The notes under the pieces were generated by a model, which was not told the DNA's origin, did not search any database, and saw only the letters and a list, made by a program, of their open reading frames with translations. 64,000 nt of DNA from an uncultured Pelagibacteraceae bacterium (GTDB lineage Bacteria > Pseudomonadota > Alphaproteobacteria > Pelagibacterales > Pelagibacteraceae), in contig CACENJ010000001.1 in the NCBI GenBank assembly GCA_902560855.1, forward strand, positions 62,001-126,000, given 5' to 3'. Position numbers and translations under genes: made by a program. This document shows positions 16,216 to 24,406 of this stretch, piece by piece. Position 1 is the first letter of the stretch. Every line of letters starts with the position of its first letter.

Positions 16216-17648
16216 AAAAATTTTTAGGAATCTTGGTTCTATGTTTGTTGTGGTCCAATATTTTAACTGCAGAAGAATATCCTAATTCTTGGAAATTGGA
16301 CATTCATTGCAAACAGGGAAAGTGGGAATGGCATGAATCTGCTTTTGTCGTAAATGTTGAAAACAATGAGTTTTCACTAGGACCTTTTAATAGATGGAAC
16401 AAAAAAAATTTTGTATTTAAGGGAAAAATTGAAAATAATAAAATAAATATTACTGAAAAATTAACTTTTAGCGATGGTTATGTAGGAACAATTAAATATT
16501 CGGGTAAATTTATTAGTGATAAAGAAGCAACTTTAAAAGGTAAGTTCAAATCTGAGCCAGATTGGGAATGCAAAGGAAGATTTTTTAAAGTAGATCGTCC
16601 GCCACACTTTACTCCTTTAAAATATTTAAGCGAAGCAACTGAAGAGATAATAAAATTTACAAGCTATAATCCAGGTATACCATTAACAATTATAAATGGA
16701 TCTTACGTAAATTCTCCTGTTGAAGTTTCAGGAAAATTAATACTTCCTAAAGAAGGTAATAATTTACCCGTAGTAGTTACCGTTCATAGTAGTGGAGGCC
16801 CAAGTGAGTTTACCGATGTAGTTCAATCATGGCGTAATGATTTTAAAAATCAATTATTAAAAAACAATATTGGTATTTTTGAAATAGATAATTTTACAAG
16901 TAGAGGTGCTAAAGAAACTGCAACCAATCAGGGTAAAGTTTCTATTAATGCAGGGGAGCTAGATGCTTTAATTGCATATAAAATATTAGACAAACATCCA
17001 AGAGTTAATGCTAAAAAATTGGGTATTACGGGTTTATCAAGAGGCGGAAGCGCTTCCAGTATGGCTGTTGAAAAAAAATTTTCTGATGTTGTGCTTGGAG
17101 AAGAAAATTATTATTTAGCCTCACTCCCAATGGCTCCAGATTGCTATAATGTGGGATTTGAAAATCCAACACCAACACCAGCAAAAATATTATTTTTACT
17201 CGGTGGTGCCGATGATTACACTCCAGCAAAATTTTGTGTTAAATACGTAGAAAAGATGAAAAAAGCCGGGGGTGATGTTGAGGTTATTGTTAAAGACGGC
17301 TGGCATCACAATTTCTATAACGATACACCAATAGAAAATTGTAAAGGATGTATACATATGAATAAATGCGAAATAAATTTTCCTGAAGGCTGGCTTATGG
17401 ATGATAGAGGATTTATTACAGAAAATTTACAAGAACCTATGACTAAATTCTTTAAAATGGATTTAGAAAAATGGAGAAAAAAATTTATTAAATGTGGTGA
17501 TAAACCAGGAGCTTGTAATAAATTATATAGAAAACTATACATAAAGATTTACAAAAAATGTGGAGATAAAGGAACTACAGTTGGTGGCGATTATGGAAAA
17601 GAAACTGTTGATATAGCTGTTCCATTTTTTGTTAGCGCTTTAAAATAA
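16212..17648 (+). CDS. Secreted alpha/beta hydrolase (dienelactone-hydrolase-like) with N-terminal beta domain
   Basis: This 478-residue exported protein has a signal peptide (about 1-20), an N-terminal domain of about 110 residues rich in beta structure, and an alpha/beta hydrolase domain. The nucleophile elbow is GLSRGGS with Ser276, the acid is Asp334 or Asp335 in GGADDYTP, and the histidine is His365 or His366 in DGWHHNF. The C-terminal part contains six cysteines, suggesting disulfides in the periplasm. The start is GTG overlapping the previous TGA. The substrate is unknown; esters or lactones are likely for the fold. Confidence 0.82.
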   Translation: MKKFLGILVLCLLWSNILTAEEYPNSWKLDIHCKQGKWEWHESAFVVNVENNEFSLGPFNRWNKKNFVFKGKIENNKINITEKLTFSDGYVGTIKYSGKFISDKEATLKGKFKSEPDWECKGRFFKVDRPPHFTPLKYLSEATEEIIKFTSYNPGIPLTIINGSYVNSPVEVSGKLILPKEGNNLPVVVTVHSSGGPSEFTDVVQSWRNDFKNQLLKNNIGIFEIDNFTSRGAKETATNQGKVSINAGELDALIAYKILDKHPRVNAKKLGITGLSRGGSASSMAVEKKFSDVVLGEENYYLASLPMAPDCYNVGFENPTPTPAKILFLLGGADDYTPAKFCVKYVEKMKKAGGDVEVIVKDGWHHNFYNDTPIENCKGCIHMNKCEINFPEGWLMDDRGFITENLQEPMTKFFKMDLEKWRKKFIKCGDKPGACNKLYRKLYIKIYKKCGDKGTTVGGDYGKETVDIAVPFFVSALK

Positions 17649-17657
17649 TAAAAAATT

Positions 17658-18257
17658 CTAAGGAACTAACCAATATTCTTTATTATTATCTAATTCAAAT
17701 CTGGCTCTTCGGTGACCTTTGGCAGCTAGGTAAAGCCATTCAATGCTTTTTATTTTGCACTGAATAACCGTAAAGTTTTTATAACCTTGTTCACTTTGCT
17801 CCATTGTAAATTCATAATTATCAAATTCAGGTTTTAATCCTGATGTTGGAGCAGAAGACTCTGTTCCAGGTCCGCCATCAACTAAATAACATTTCCTACT
17901 AATATGACCTGTTTTAGACCAAGACTCTTTTGTTGTTTCATTGTTGTGATTAATAATACATTCAACTTTTAATCTTACTTGGATTTTTTCCTCCTTATCA
18001 TAAAAAAGCATAGAAGCATTTTTATTATTTTTTAATTTAGGAATTTTATCTGATCTTATATCACTATGAAATTGAAGAAGATTATTTGATTGATCAGATT
18101 TTCTAAGGACTACAATTCTTCCATCAAAATCTTTTTGATCTCCGCACACAAATACAGGAATTCTAAAGGTTGAACTTCTATTAGTCACAGCATCATCTAG
18201 CATTGACCAAATCTTTTTTTTGATTTCTTTAAAATCTTCGTAGTATGCTGGTTGCAT
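17658..18257 (-). CDS. Pyridoxamine-phosphate-oxidase-family flavoprotein
   Basis: This 199-residue protein has the split-barrel FMN-binding fold of the PNPOx family. RIVVLRKSD near residue 47, LQFHSDIRSDKIPKLKNN near 61 and NASMLFYDKEEKIQVRLK near 79 fit the Alr4036-like branch. The C-terminal WLYLAAKGHRRARFE resembles the PNPOx dimerisation region. It may be a general FMN-dependent oxidoreductase rather than a true vitamin B6 enzyme. It follows a beta-hydroxyacid dehydrogenase gene six bases upstream. Confidence 0.75.
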   Translation of the reverse strand: MQPAYYEDFKEIKKKIWSMLDDAVTNRSSTFRIPVFVCGDQKDFDGRIVVLRKSDQSNNLLQFHSDIRSDKIPKLKNNKNASMLFYDKEEKIQVRLKVECIINHNNETTKESWSKTGHISRKCYLVDGGPGTESSAPTSGLKPEFDNYEFTMEQSEQGYKNFTVIQCKIKSIEWLYLAAKGHRRARFELDNNKEYWLVP

Positions 18258-18263
18258 ACAATT

Positions 18264-19133
18264 TTATTTCCTTAGCCTTTTAATTAAACTTGATGTATCC
18301 CATCTATTGCCACCTAATTTTTGAACATCACTATAATATTGATCAACTATTTCAGTTATAGGCAATAAAGAATTATTTTTTTTAGCCTCTTCTAGTGCAA
18401 TTTTTAAATCTTTTCTCATCCAATCAACAGCAAATCCAAATTCAAATTTATCATCAATCATTGTTTTATATCTATTGTCCATTTGCCAAGATTGAGCAGC
18501 ACCTTTAGATATAACCTCAATAACATCTTCCATATTAAGTCCCGCTTTTAAACCAAAATTAATACCTTCTGATAGTGCTTGAACAAGTCCCCCAATACAG
18601 ATCTGATTAACCATTTTTGCTAATTGGCCATTGCCAGCTTTACCAAGTAATTTCATTTTTTTGCTGTAGCAGTCGATTTTATCTTTAGCTTTATCAAAAT
18701 CTTCTTGATCGCCACCTATCATTACTGTTAAAGCTCCATTTTCTGCTCCAGCTTGACCACCAGAAACGGGCGCATCTAGAGAACCAAAACCATTTTTTTT
18801 TGCATAATTATATATTTCTTTTGCTATTGTTGCTGAAGCCGTTGTGTTATCAATATAGATAGCTCCTTTTTTAATTGTTTTAAAAATTCCATTATCTCCA
18901 AAAGTTACTTCCTTAAGGTCGTTATCATTGCCAACGCATGTAAATATATAATCTGCATCTTTAGCAGCATTTGCAGGAGTGTCAGCTTTAGAACCTTTAT
19001 ACACACTTAACCACTTATCTACTTTGGATGTAGTACGATTATAAACAGTTACATTATGTCCTGCTTTTGATATATAACCAGCCATTGGATAACCCATGAC
19101 ACCAAGACCTATGAAAGCAACATTACAAGTCAT
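18264..19133 (-). CDS. NAD(P)-dependent beta-hydroxyacid dehydrogenase
   Basis: This 289-residue enzyme belongs to the 3-hydroxyisobutyrate / tartronate semialdehyde reductase family. It has the N-terminal dinucleotide motif FIGLGVMGYPMA (residues 7-18), the substrate loop DAPVSGGQAGAENG near 120, and the catalytic lysine in GNGQLAKMVNQ near 175. The substrate cannot be fixed by eye; 3-hydroxyisobutyrate, tartronate semialdehyde and succinic semialdehyde are all known in the family. Its ATG is only eight bases from the divergent MFS gene, so the two promoters must overlap coding sequence. Confidence 0.87.
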   Translation of the reverse strand: MTCNVAFIGLGVMGYPMAGYISKAGHNVTVYNRTTSKVDKWLSVYKGSKADTPANAAKDADYIFTCVGNDNDLKEVTFGDNGIFKTIKKGAIYIDNTTASATIAKEIYNYAKKNGFGSLDAPVSGGQAGAENGALTVMIGGDQEDFDKAKDKIDCYSKKMKLLGKAGNGQLAKMVNQICIGGLVQALSEGINFGLKAGLNMEDVIEVISKGAAQSWQMDNRYKTMIDDKFEFGFAVDWMRKDLKIALEEAKKNNSLLPITEIVDQYYSDVQKLGGNRWDTSSLIKRLRK

Positions 19134-19141
19134 ATTAAATT

Positions 19142-20350
19142 ATGTTTAAAAGTTTAAGTTTAAAAGTAATTATTTTTGGTTTTATATTTACATTTTTTTC
19201 AAGCTTTGGACAGAGTTTTTTTTTAGGATTATTTAATTCGAGCATTAGAAATGAGCTATATATTACACACGGACAATTTGGTACAATTTATGCTTCTGCC
19301 ACTTTATTAAGTAGTTTTTTTTTGATTTGGATAGGTAAAAAAATTGACGATGTAAATATTTTTAAATTCGCTTTTTTTGTTACTATATTATTATCATTTT
19401 CGTGTTTCTTTTTTTCAAAAATTTCTTCTGTAATAATTCTGTTTATAGCTATATTTTTAATGAGATTTTCTGGACAAGGAATGATGTCTCATACTGCAAC
19501 TACTACTATTTCAAGATACTTTAGCAAATCAAGAGGCAAGGCACTAAGCACAGGTTGGTTTGGATTGTCCGCAGCAGAATTTATTTTACCAGTATTAATG
19601 ATTTATCTTTTGACTATTTACGACTGGAAAAATATTTGGATTGCAATTTCAATATTAGTAATAATTTTTTTACCTACTATTTCTTATTTTTTAGTAAAAA
19701 ATCTTAATTTAGATTCAAGAGAAATTACATCTGATGAAAAGTCCAAAGATAAAAATATTAAACAATGGAAAAGAATAGAAGTTATTAAAGATTATAGATT
19801 TTATATTATCGGAGCCAATATGCTGGCGATGCCCTGGATTGCTACGGGTGTTTTTGTATATCAGTCATTTATATCAGAATCAAAAAATTGGGGACCTTAT
19901 GTTATCGCTCAATCATTTATGTCTTATTCTATACTTTCAGTAATTACATTATTTTTTTCAGGATTTTTAATTGATAAGTTTACTAGCAGAAAACTTCTTA
20001 TATACATGAATATTCCATTATTATTTGCAGCCATAATTTTATTTTATTTTGAGAATCCTTTTTCGTCATTTTTGTTTTTAGGACTAATTGGTATAAGTAA
20101 TGGCTTTGCTAACGTTTTAGGATCTTCAACTTGGGCAGAAATTTATGGAGTAAAATACATAGGTTCAATTAAAGCATTAACAACTGCATTAATGGTTTTT
20201 GCCACAGCTTTTGGCACAGCTTTATTTGGTGTTTTGATAGATTTTGGTTTCTCTATAGAACAAATATCCTTAGTTTCAGGGACATATATTTCTATTTCAT
20301 TAATAATACTTTTTTTTGTTAGAAATAAGTTGAATCCAACATTTTTATAA
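19142..20350 (+). CDS. Major facilitator superfamily transporter
   Basis: This 402-residue inner-membrane protein has about twelve membrane spans with a charged central loop (residues about 190-215). The loop after span 2, IGKKIDDVNIF, resembles the MFS signature. It is probably a proton-driven carrier, but direction and substrate are unknown. Divergent coupling to a hydroxyacid dehydrogenase suggests uptake of a small organic acid, which is only an inference. The ATG is used because a membrane span begins almost immediately. Confidence 0.85.
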   Translation: MFKSLSLKVIIFGFIFTFFSSFGQSFFLGLFNSSIRNELYITHGQFGTIYASATLLSSFFLIWIGKKIDDVNIFKFAFFVTILLSFSCFFFSKISSVIILFIAIFLMRFSGQGMMSHTATTTISRYFSKSRGKALSTGWFGLSAAEFILPVLMIYLLTIYDWKNIWIAISILVIIFLPTISYFLVKNLNLDSREITSDEKSKDKNIKQWKRIEVIKDYRFYIIGANMLAMPWIATGVFVYQSFISESKNWGPYVIAQSFMSYSILSVITLFFSGFLIDKFTSRKLLIYMNIPLLFAAIILFYFENPFSSFLFLGLIGISNGFANVLGSSTWAEIYGVKYIGSIKALTTALMVFATAFGTALFGVLIDFGFSIEQISLVSGTYISISLIILFFVRNKLNPTFL

Positions 20351-20357
20351 AAATACC

Positions 20358-20384
20358 TTGATTTTATTAAATTTGAAGTATAGA
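20358..20384 (+). promoter_or_regulatory. Candidate rpoZ promoter very close to the start codon
   Basis: TTGATT (20358-20363) and TATAGA (20379-20384) are spaced 15 bases apart. Initiation would fall around 20391, two bases before the rpoZ ATG at 20393, implying a leaderless message. No ribosome-binding site is visible before the ATG. An alternative -10, GATAAT at 20383, would put the start within the coding region. Confidence is low because the DNA is AT-rich. Confidence 0.3.
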
Positions 20385-20392
20385 TAATCGGC

Positions 20393-20920
20393 ATGGCAAG
20401 AGTAACTGTAGAAGACTGCATTGATAAAGTAGATAGCCCTTATGAATTAGTATTAGTAGCAAAAGAAAGAGCTACTCAGTTAAATTCTGGCATAGAACCT
20501 ACTGTAGATAAAGATAATGATAAAAATACTGTAATTGCTTTAAGAGAAATAGCAGCAGAAAATATAAAAGTCCCTGACCTAGAAGAAAGTGCTGTCTATA
20601 AGTTAAGAAAACACGTAGAGCAAGTAGACGATAATTCAGAAGAAGACGAAGACATTGGAGATGAATTTGAAAATTTATACAAGGGAGAAATATCTAAAAG
20701 TGGAGCTCCAATATTGCCATCAAAAAGAGCACGAAAAGTTCCTGAAAAAATACAGGTATCAAAAGAAGATCTAGATGAGTTAAAGGGATCAAGTGAGCCT
20801 GAAAACTCAAACGAACCAACAGAATCAGAATCTTCTGATGTTTCATTAGACGAGTTAAAAGAAGAAGAAGCTCAAGAAAACACAGATACAAAACAAGATA
20901 CTGAAGCTACAAATAGCTAA
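20393..20920 (+). CDS. rpoZ: RNA polymerase omega subunit with long acidic C-terminal tail
   Basis: Residues 1-65 are a standard omega fold: [29 protein letters not shown] and then [14 protein letters not shown]. Omega helps assemble RNA polymerase by chaperoning beta-prime. The remaining 110 residues or so are extra compared with the 91-residue E. coli protein. They contain a Glu/Asp/Ser-rich, low-complexity and probably disordered region. The tail holds a repeated element, [10 protein letters not shown] (about 123-132) and [10 protein letters not shown] (about 149-158). It follows the MFS gene by 42 bases and precedes dusA by 22. Confidence 0.9.
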   Translation: MARVTVEDCIDKVDSPYELVLVAKERATQLNSGIEPTVDKDNDKNTVIALREIAAENIKVPDLEESAVYKLRKHVEQVDDNSEEDEDIGDEFENLYKGEISKSGAPILPSKRARKVPEKIQVSKEDLDELKGSSEPENSNEPTESESSDVSLDELKEEEAQENTDTKQDTEATNS

Positions 20921-20942
20921 CAATATATTGTAAAATCAAGTC

Positions 20943-21935
20943 ATGAACAGAAAAGTTTGTGTTGCACCGATGATGGATTGCACAGATCGTCATGAACGTT
21001 TTTTTTTAAGACTGATAAGTAAAAACGTTTTGCTTTATACAGAAATGATTGTCTCTGAGGCTATAGATAGAGGAGATAAAAAAAAGTTATTATCTTTTAA
21101 TATAAAAGAAAAGCCTGTAGCACTTCAATTAGGAGGATCTTCTCCAAAATTATTAGCTAACGCATCTAAAATTGGTGAAGATTTTGGCTATGATGAGATT
21201 AACCTAAATTTAGGATGCCCCAGTAAAAAAGTTCAAAAAAATAAATTTGGCGCATGTTTAATTAAAGAACCAACTCTTGTAGCTGATTGTTTGAGTGAAA
21301 TGCAAGCAAAAACAAAATTACCAGTCACTGTAAAAACTAGAATTGGTTACGATGATGTAGAAGACTATGAAAGTTTATTTAATTTTATTAAAATTTTGAA
21401 ATCAACGGGAGTCAAAACTTTTATAATTCATTCACGGAAAGCTATGCTCGGTAAATTTACTCCAAAACAAAACCTTAACATTCCCCCATTAAAATATGAC
21501 ATGGTATACAAACTTAAAAAAGATTTAAATGATTTAGAAATAATTATAAATGGTGGAATTATTTCAACAGATCAAATTAAAAATCATTTATTAAAAGTAG
21601 ATGGAGTGATGATTGGTAGATCTGTATATCATTCACCTTATATTTTAGCAGATATTGAAAAAGAAATATTTAATAACGATCAAATTTTTTCAAGGCAAGA
21701 AATAATAGAAAATTTAATTCCATATGTAAAAAATGAAGTCAAAAAAGGAACACGGCTAAATCAAATAATGAGACATACCCTTGGTTTATTTCATGGACAA
21801 ACAGGATCTTCTTTTTGGAAAAGATATTTGAGTGAAAATATGTGTGTTAGAGATGCTGATGTAAAAAAAATTGATCACATAATGGATAAAGTTAAATTGG
21901 CTCCTGAAACTCGCCAAGTAGGTCAAATTGATTAG
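20943..21935 (+). CDS. dusA: tRNA-dihydrouridine synthase A
   Basis: This 330-residue FMN enzyme reduces specific uridines in the D-loop of tRNA. The DusA branch is shown by CVAPMMDCTDRHERFF at the start, TEMIVSEAI near residue 33, and NLGCPSKKVQKNKFGA with catalytic Cys92. KTRIGYDD near 136 and the FMN phosphate-binding region INGGI near 202 follow. It is 22 bases downstream of rpoZ, and its last codons overlap the TTG start of the TauE gene. Confidence 0.93.
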   Translation: MNRKVCVAPMMDCTDRHERFFLRLISKNVLLYTEMIVSEAIDRGDKKKLLSFNIKEKPVALQLGGSSPKLLANASKIGEDFGYDEINLNLGCPSKKVQKNKFGACLIKEPTLVADCLSEMQAKTKLPVTVKTRIGYDDVEDYESLFNFIKILKSTGVKTFIIHSRKAMLGKFTPKQNLNIPPLKYDMVYKLKKDLNDLEIIINGGIISTDQIKNHLLKVDGVMIGRSVYHSPYILADIEKEIFNNDQIFSRQEIIENLIPYVKNEVKKGTRLNQIMRHTLGLFHGQTGSSFWKRYLSENMCVRDADVKKIDHIMDKVKLAPETRQVGQID

Positions 21936-22761
21936 TTCAATTTTATCAAACGAATATTCTTTTTTTATTATTTTAATGATTTTAACAGCTTTTCCAGTTG
22001 GTTTTCTTGCAGGTTTGTTTGGAATTGGAGGAGGACTTATTACTGTTCCTTTTCTATTTTTTATCTTTGACAGTCTAAACATAAATCAGAATTACTTGAT
22101 GCATTTAGCGGTTGGAACTTCATTTGCAATAATTGTCCCCACTTCTATTGTTTCTTTACTAACTCACAAAAAACATGGGTCAGTTGATTTTAGTGTGATC
22201 TATAATTATGCAATTTTTGTAATAATAGGAGTTTTGTCAGGAACTATTTTTGCAGCTATAATGGACAGCAAATCTCTTTTGTTGTTTTTTACCATAATCG
22301 TTTTTTTTTGTGGAGCTTACTTATTAAACATCAAAGATAAAACAGATAAGTTAAAAGTAAATTTTAATCTAATTCCAAGGATTTTACTTGGTTTTATTTC
22401 AGGATTCGTTTCATCGACTATGGGCATAGGTGGAGCAATTATGAATGTTCCTATCTTAAAATATTTTGGCTATCCAATTAATAAAGCGATAGGCAGCGCA
22501 GTTGCTATTGGCTCAGTAATTTCTTCATTTGGTGCAATAGGCTTTTTAATTTCAGGTTCAATTCTAAAAACTAATTTACCGTTAAGTGTGGGATTTATAA
22601 ATATTCCTGCTTTTTTAATATTTATACCAATAACTATGTTTATGGCTAGAATAGGAGCTAACACAGTACATAAAATTGACAAATCAAAATTACAGAGAAT
22701 TTTTGGAATATTTTTATATATAGTTGGAACTATCTTCTTATATAGATATCTAAATTTATAA
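21928..22761 (+). CDS. TauE/SafE family sulfite/anion exporter
   Basis: This 277-residue inner-membrane protein has about eight spans and the two TauE/SafE repeats. GLFGIGGGLITVPFL near residue 29 and FVSSTMGIGGAIMNVPIL near 159 are the duplicated signature. Family members export sulfite, sulfoacetate or other organosulfonates, or import anions; the direction here is unknown. The TTG start at 21928 overlaps dusA by eight bases. A downstream ATG at 21976 would cut off part of the first span, so TTG is favoured but not certain. Confidence 0.87.
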   Translation: MISSILSNEYSFFIILMILTAFPVGFLAGLFGIGGGLITVPFLFFIFDSLNINQNYLMHLAVGTSFAIIVPTSIVSLLTHKKHGSVDFSVIYNYAIFVIIGVLSGTIFAAIMDSKSLLLFFTIIVFFCGAYLLNIKDKTDKLKVNFNLIPRILLGFISGFVSSTMGIGGAIMNVPILKYFGYPINKAIGSAVAIGSVISSFGAIGFLISGSILKTNLPLSVGFINIPAFLIFIPITMFMARIGANTVHKIDKSKLQRIFGIFLYIVGTIFLYRYLNL

Positions 22762-22785
22762 AATTAGGATCATTTGAACCCATAA

Positions 22786-24240
22786 TTAAATCTTTTGATC
22801 GTATTCACCAATTTTACCAGTTTTTTGGAGCAATTCATCAATGAATTCAAATATCTTTTTCTTTCTATCATCAGATGTAGGACTCTCAGTAACAACCACT
22901 AACGATGGTTTATTTGATGAAGCTCTTATCAGACCCCAAGAGCCATCTTCAAAAGAAAATCTAACACCATTTACAGTTAAAACTTCTTCTATTTCTTGAT
23001 TATCAATTTTAATCTTATTTTCCTTAATTTCTTTAACTTTTTTAACCAATTCATCTACTACTTGATATTTTTCTTCATCTTTACAGAAAGGAGCCATTGT
23101 AGGAGTTTGAAAAGTTTTTGGTAGTTCAGAAATAATTTCATCCATATTTTTATTTTGATTATTTAATAAATGACAAACTTGGATTGCAGAATTAATTCCA
23201 TCATCATAACCATAACCCAAAGGTTTATTAAAAAAGAAATGACCACTTTTTTCAAATCCAGCTAGTGCCTTTTCAGCGTTAACCTTTCTTTTAATGTGTG
23301 AATGACCAGTCTTCCAATATAATGTTTTGCATTTGTTCTCTAAAAGAACCTTATCTTTTAAATACAAACTAGTAGATTTTACATCAACTACAAATTTTGA
23401 TCCATTATATTTTGAAGATAAATTCCTTGCTATTAATAATCCAATTTTATCAGAGAATATTTCATTTCCTTTATTATCAATTACTCCAACTCTATCTCCG
23501 TCACCATCAAATCCAAAACCTATATCTGCATTATTACTTTTTACAGATTCACTAATAGCATGTAACATTTTTAAATCCTCAGGATTCGGATTGTAATTTG
23601 GAAAAGTATAATCTAAATTACAATCTAGCTCTATTACCTCGCAACCAATACCTCTTAAAATATCAGGAGCAAAAATTCCTGCTGTACCGTTTCCACAAGC
23701 AACTACTGCTTTAATATTTTTGCTAATTTTATTTTTATTTATTAAATCATTCTTATAAACTTGTTGAAATCCATTAATTTTTTTTTCATTTCCTATACCT
23801 TCTATAAATTTTTTATTTAATGTTATATTTTTTAGTTCTTCCATATCGTGTGGTGCATGAGTTAAACCTTTTTTGATACCCATTTTAACTCCAGTCCAAC
23901 CATTTTCATTATGGCTAGCAGTTACCATTGCGACAGCATCAGCTTCTAATTCAAATTGTGCAAAATAAACAGTAGGAGATAATGATAAACCTATATCTTC
24001 TATATAACATCCTGTAGAGATTAATCCCTCTTTTAGGGCTGATTTTATTTCTTCACTATAAGACCTATAGTCGTGTCCAACAATAACTCTTGGATTTTTT
24101 TTATTTGTATTTTTTATTATTTGAGTTCCTAGTCCTTTCCCTAAATTTTCTAGTCCCGGTAAATTAATATCCTTTTTATACAGCCACCTAGCATCATACT
24201 CTCTGAAACCATTAGGATTTATTTTTATTTCTGTTGGCAT
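22786..24240 (-). CDS. Phosphomannomutase/phosphoglucomutase
   Basis: This 484-residue enzyme of the alpha-D-phosphohexomutase family has the phosphoserine loop TASHNENGWTG with Ser109, the metal loop DGDGDR near residue 245, the sugar loop near GFEKSGH (about 323), and a phosphate-binding region near ESPTSDD at the C terminus. It interconverts hexose 1- and 6-phosphates, mannose or glucose, for sugar-nucleotide synthesis. That fits the several glycosyltransferases in the window. It is of the AlgC/ManB type, not GlmM. It is transcribed away from nrdA. Confidence 0.9.
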   Translation of the reverse strand: MPTEIKINPNGFREYDARWLYKKDINLPGLENLGKGLGTQIIKNTNKKNPRVIVGHDYRSYSEEIKSALKEGLISTGCYIEDIGLSLSPTVYFAQFELEADAVAMVTASHNENGWTGVKMGIKKGLTHAPHDMEELKNITLNKKFIEGIGNEKKINGFQQVYKNDLINKNKISKNIKAVVACGNGTAGIFAPDILRGIGCEVIELDCNLDYTFPNYNPNPEDLKMLHAISESVKSNNADIGFGFDGDGDRVGVIDNKGNEIFSDKIGLLIARNLSSKYNGSKFVVDVKSTSLYLKDKVLLENKCKTLYWKTGHSHIKRKVNAEKALAGFEKSGHFFFNKPLGYGYDDGINSAIQVCHLLNNQNKNMDEIISELPKTFQTPTMAPFCKDEEKYQVVDELVKKVKEIKENKIKIDNQEIEEVLTVNGVRFSFEDGSWGLIRASSNKPSLVVVTESPTSDDRKKKIFEFIDELLQKTGKIGEYDQKI

Positions 24241-24322
24241 TGTTTATTTTTATAGTTTTTTATTCATTTATTTAGTTAATTTTTTGGTTGATTTTTTTTT
24301 TTAATGTTCTATAAATGTTCTG

Positions 24323-24349
24323 TTGATTTAGCTGTTTATATAGTATAAT
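24323..24349 (+). promoter_or_regulatory. Promoter of the ribonucleotide reductase operon
   Basis: A TTGATT (24323-24328) and a perfect TATAAT (24344-24349) with a 15-base spacer lie in the 166-base gap before nrdA. Initiation near 24356 would leave a leader of about 50 bases containing the NrdR-box-like palindrome. The spacer is a little short, but the -10 is exact. Confidence 0.45.
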
Positions 24350-24361
24350 TAACATCGTTAC

Positions 24362-24379
24362 ACACAACATATAGTTGTT
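24362..24379 (+). promoter_or_regulatory. NrdR-box-like palindrome upstream of nrdA
   Basis: ACAAC (24364-24368) and GTTGT (24374-24378) are perfect inverted arms around ATATA. The core resembles the ACAC-WATATATW-GTGT consensus bound by the NrdR repressor of ribonucleotide reductase genes. It lies just downstream of the predicted start site, a suitable place for repression. A second box about 30 bases upstream, usual for NrdR, is not clear. The nrdR gene itself is not in the window. Confidence 0.5.
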
Positions 24380-24406
24380 TTTTAATAAAAACACAAAAAA
24401 GGGAGT

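Noticed and set aside
24300..24335. A second NrdR box about 30 bases upstream of the first
   Set aside because: The sequence there has TGTTCTATAAATGTTC-like text but no matched inverted arms, so it was not called.
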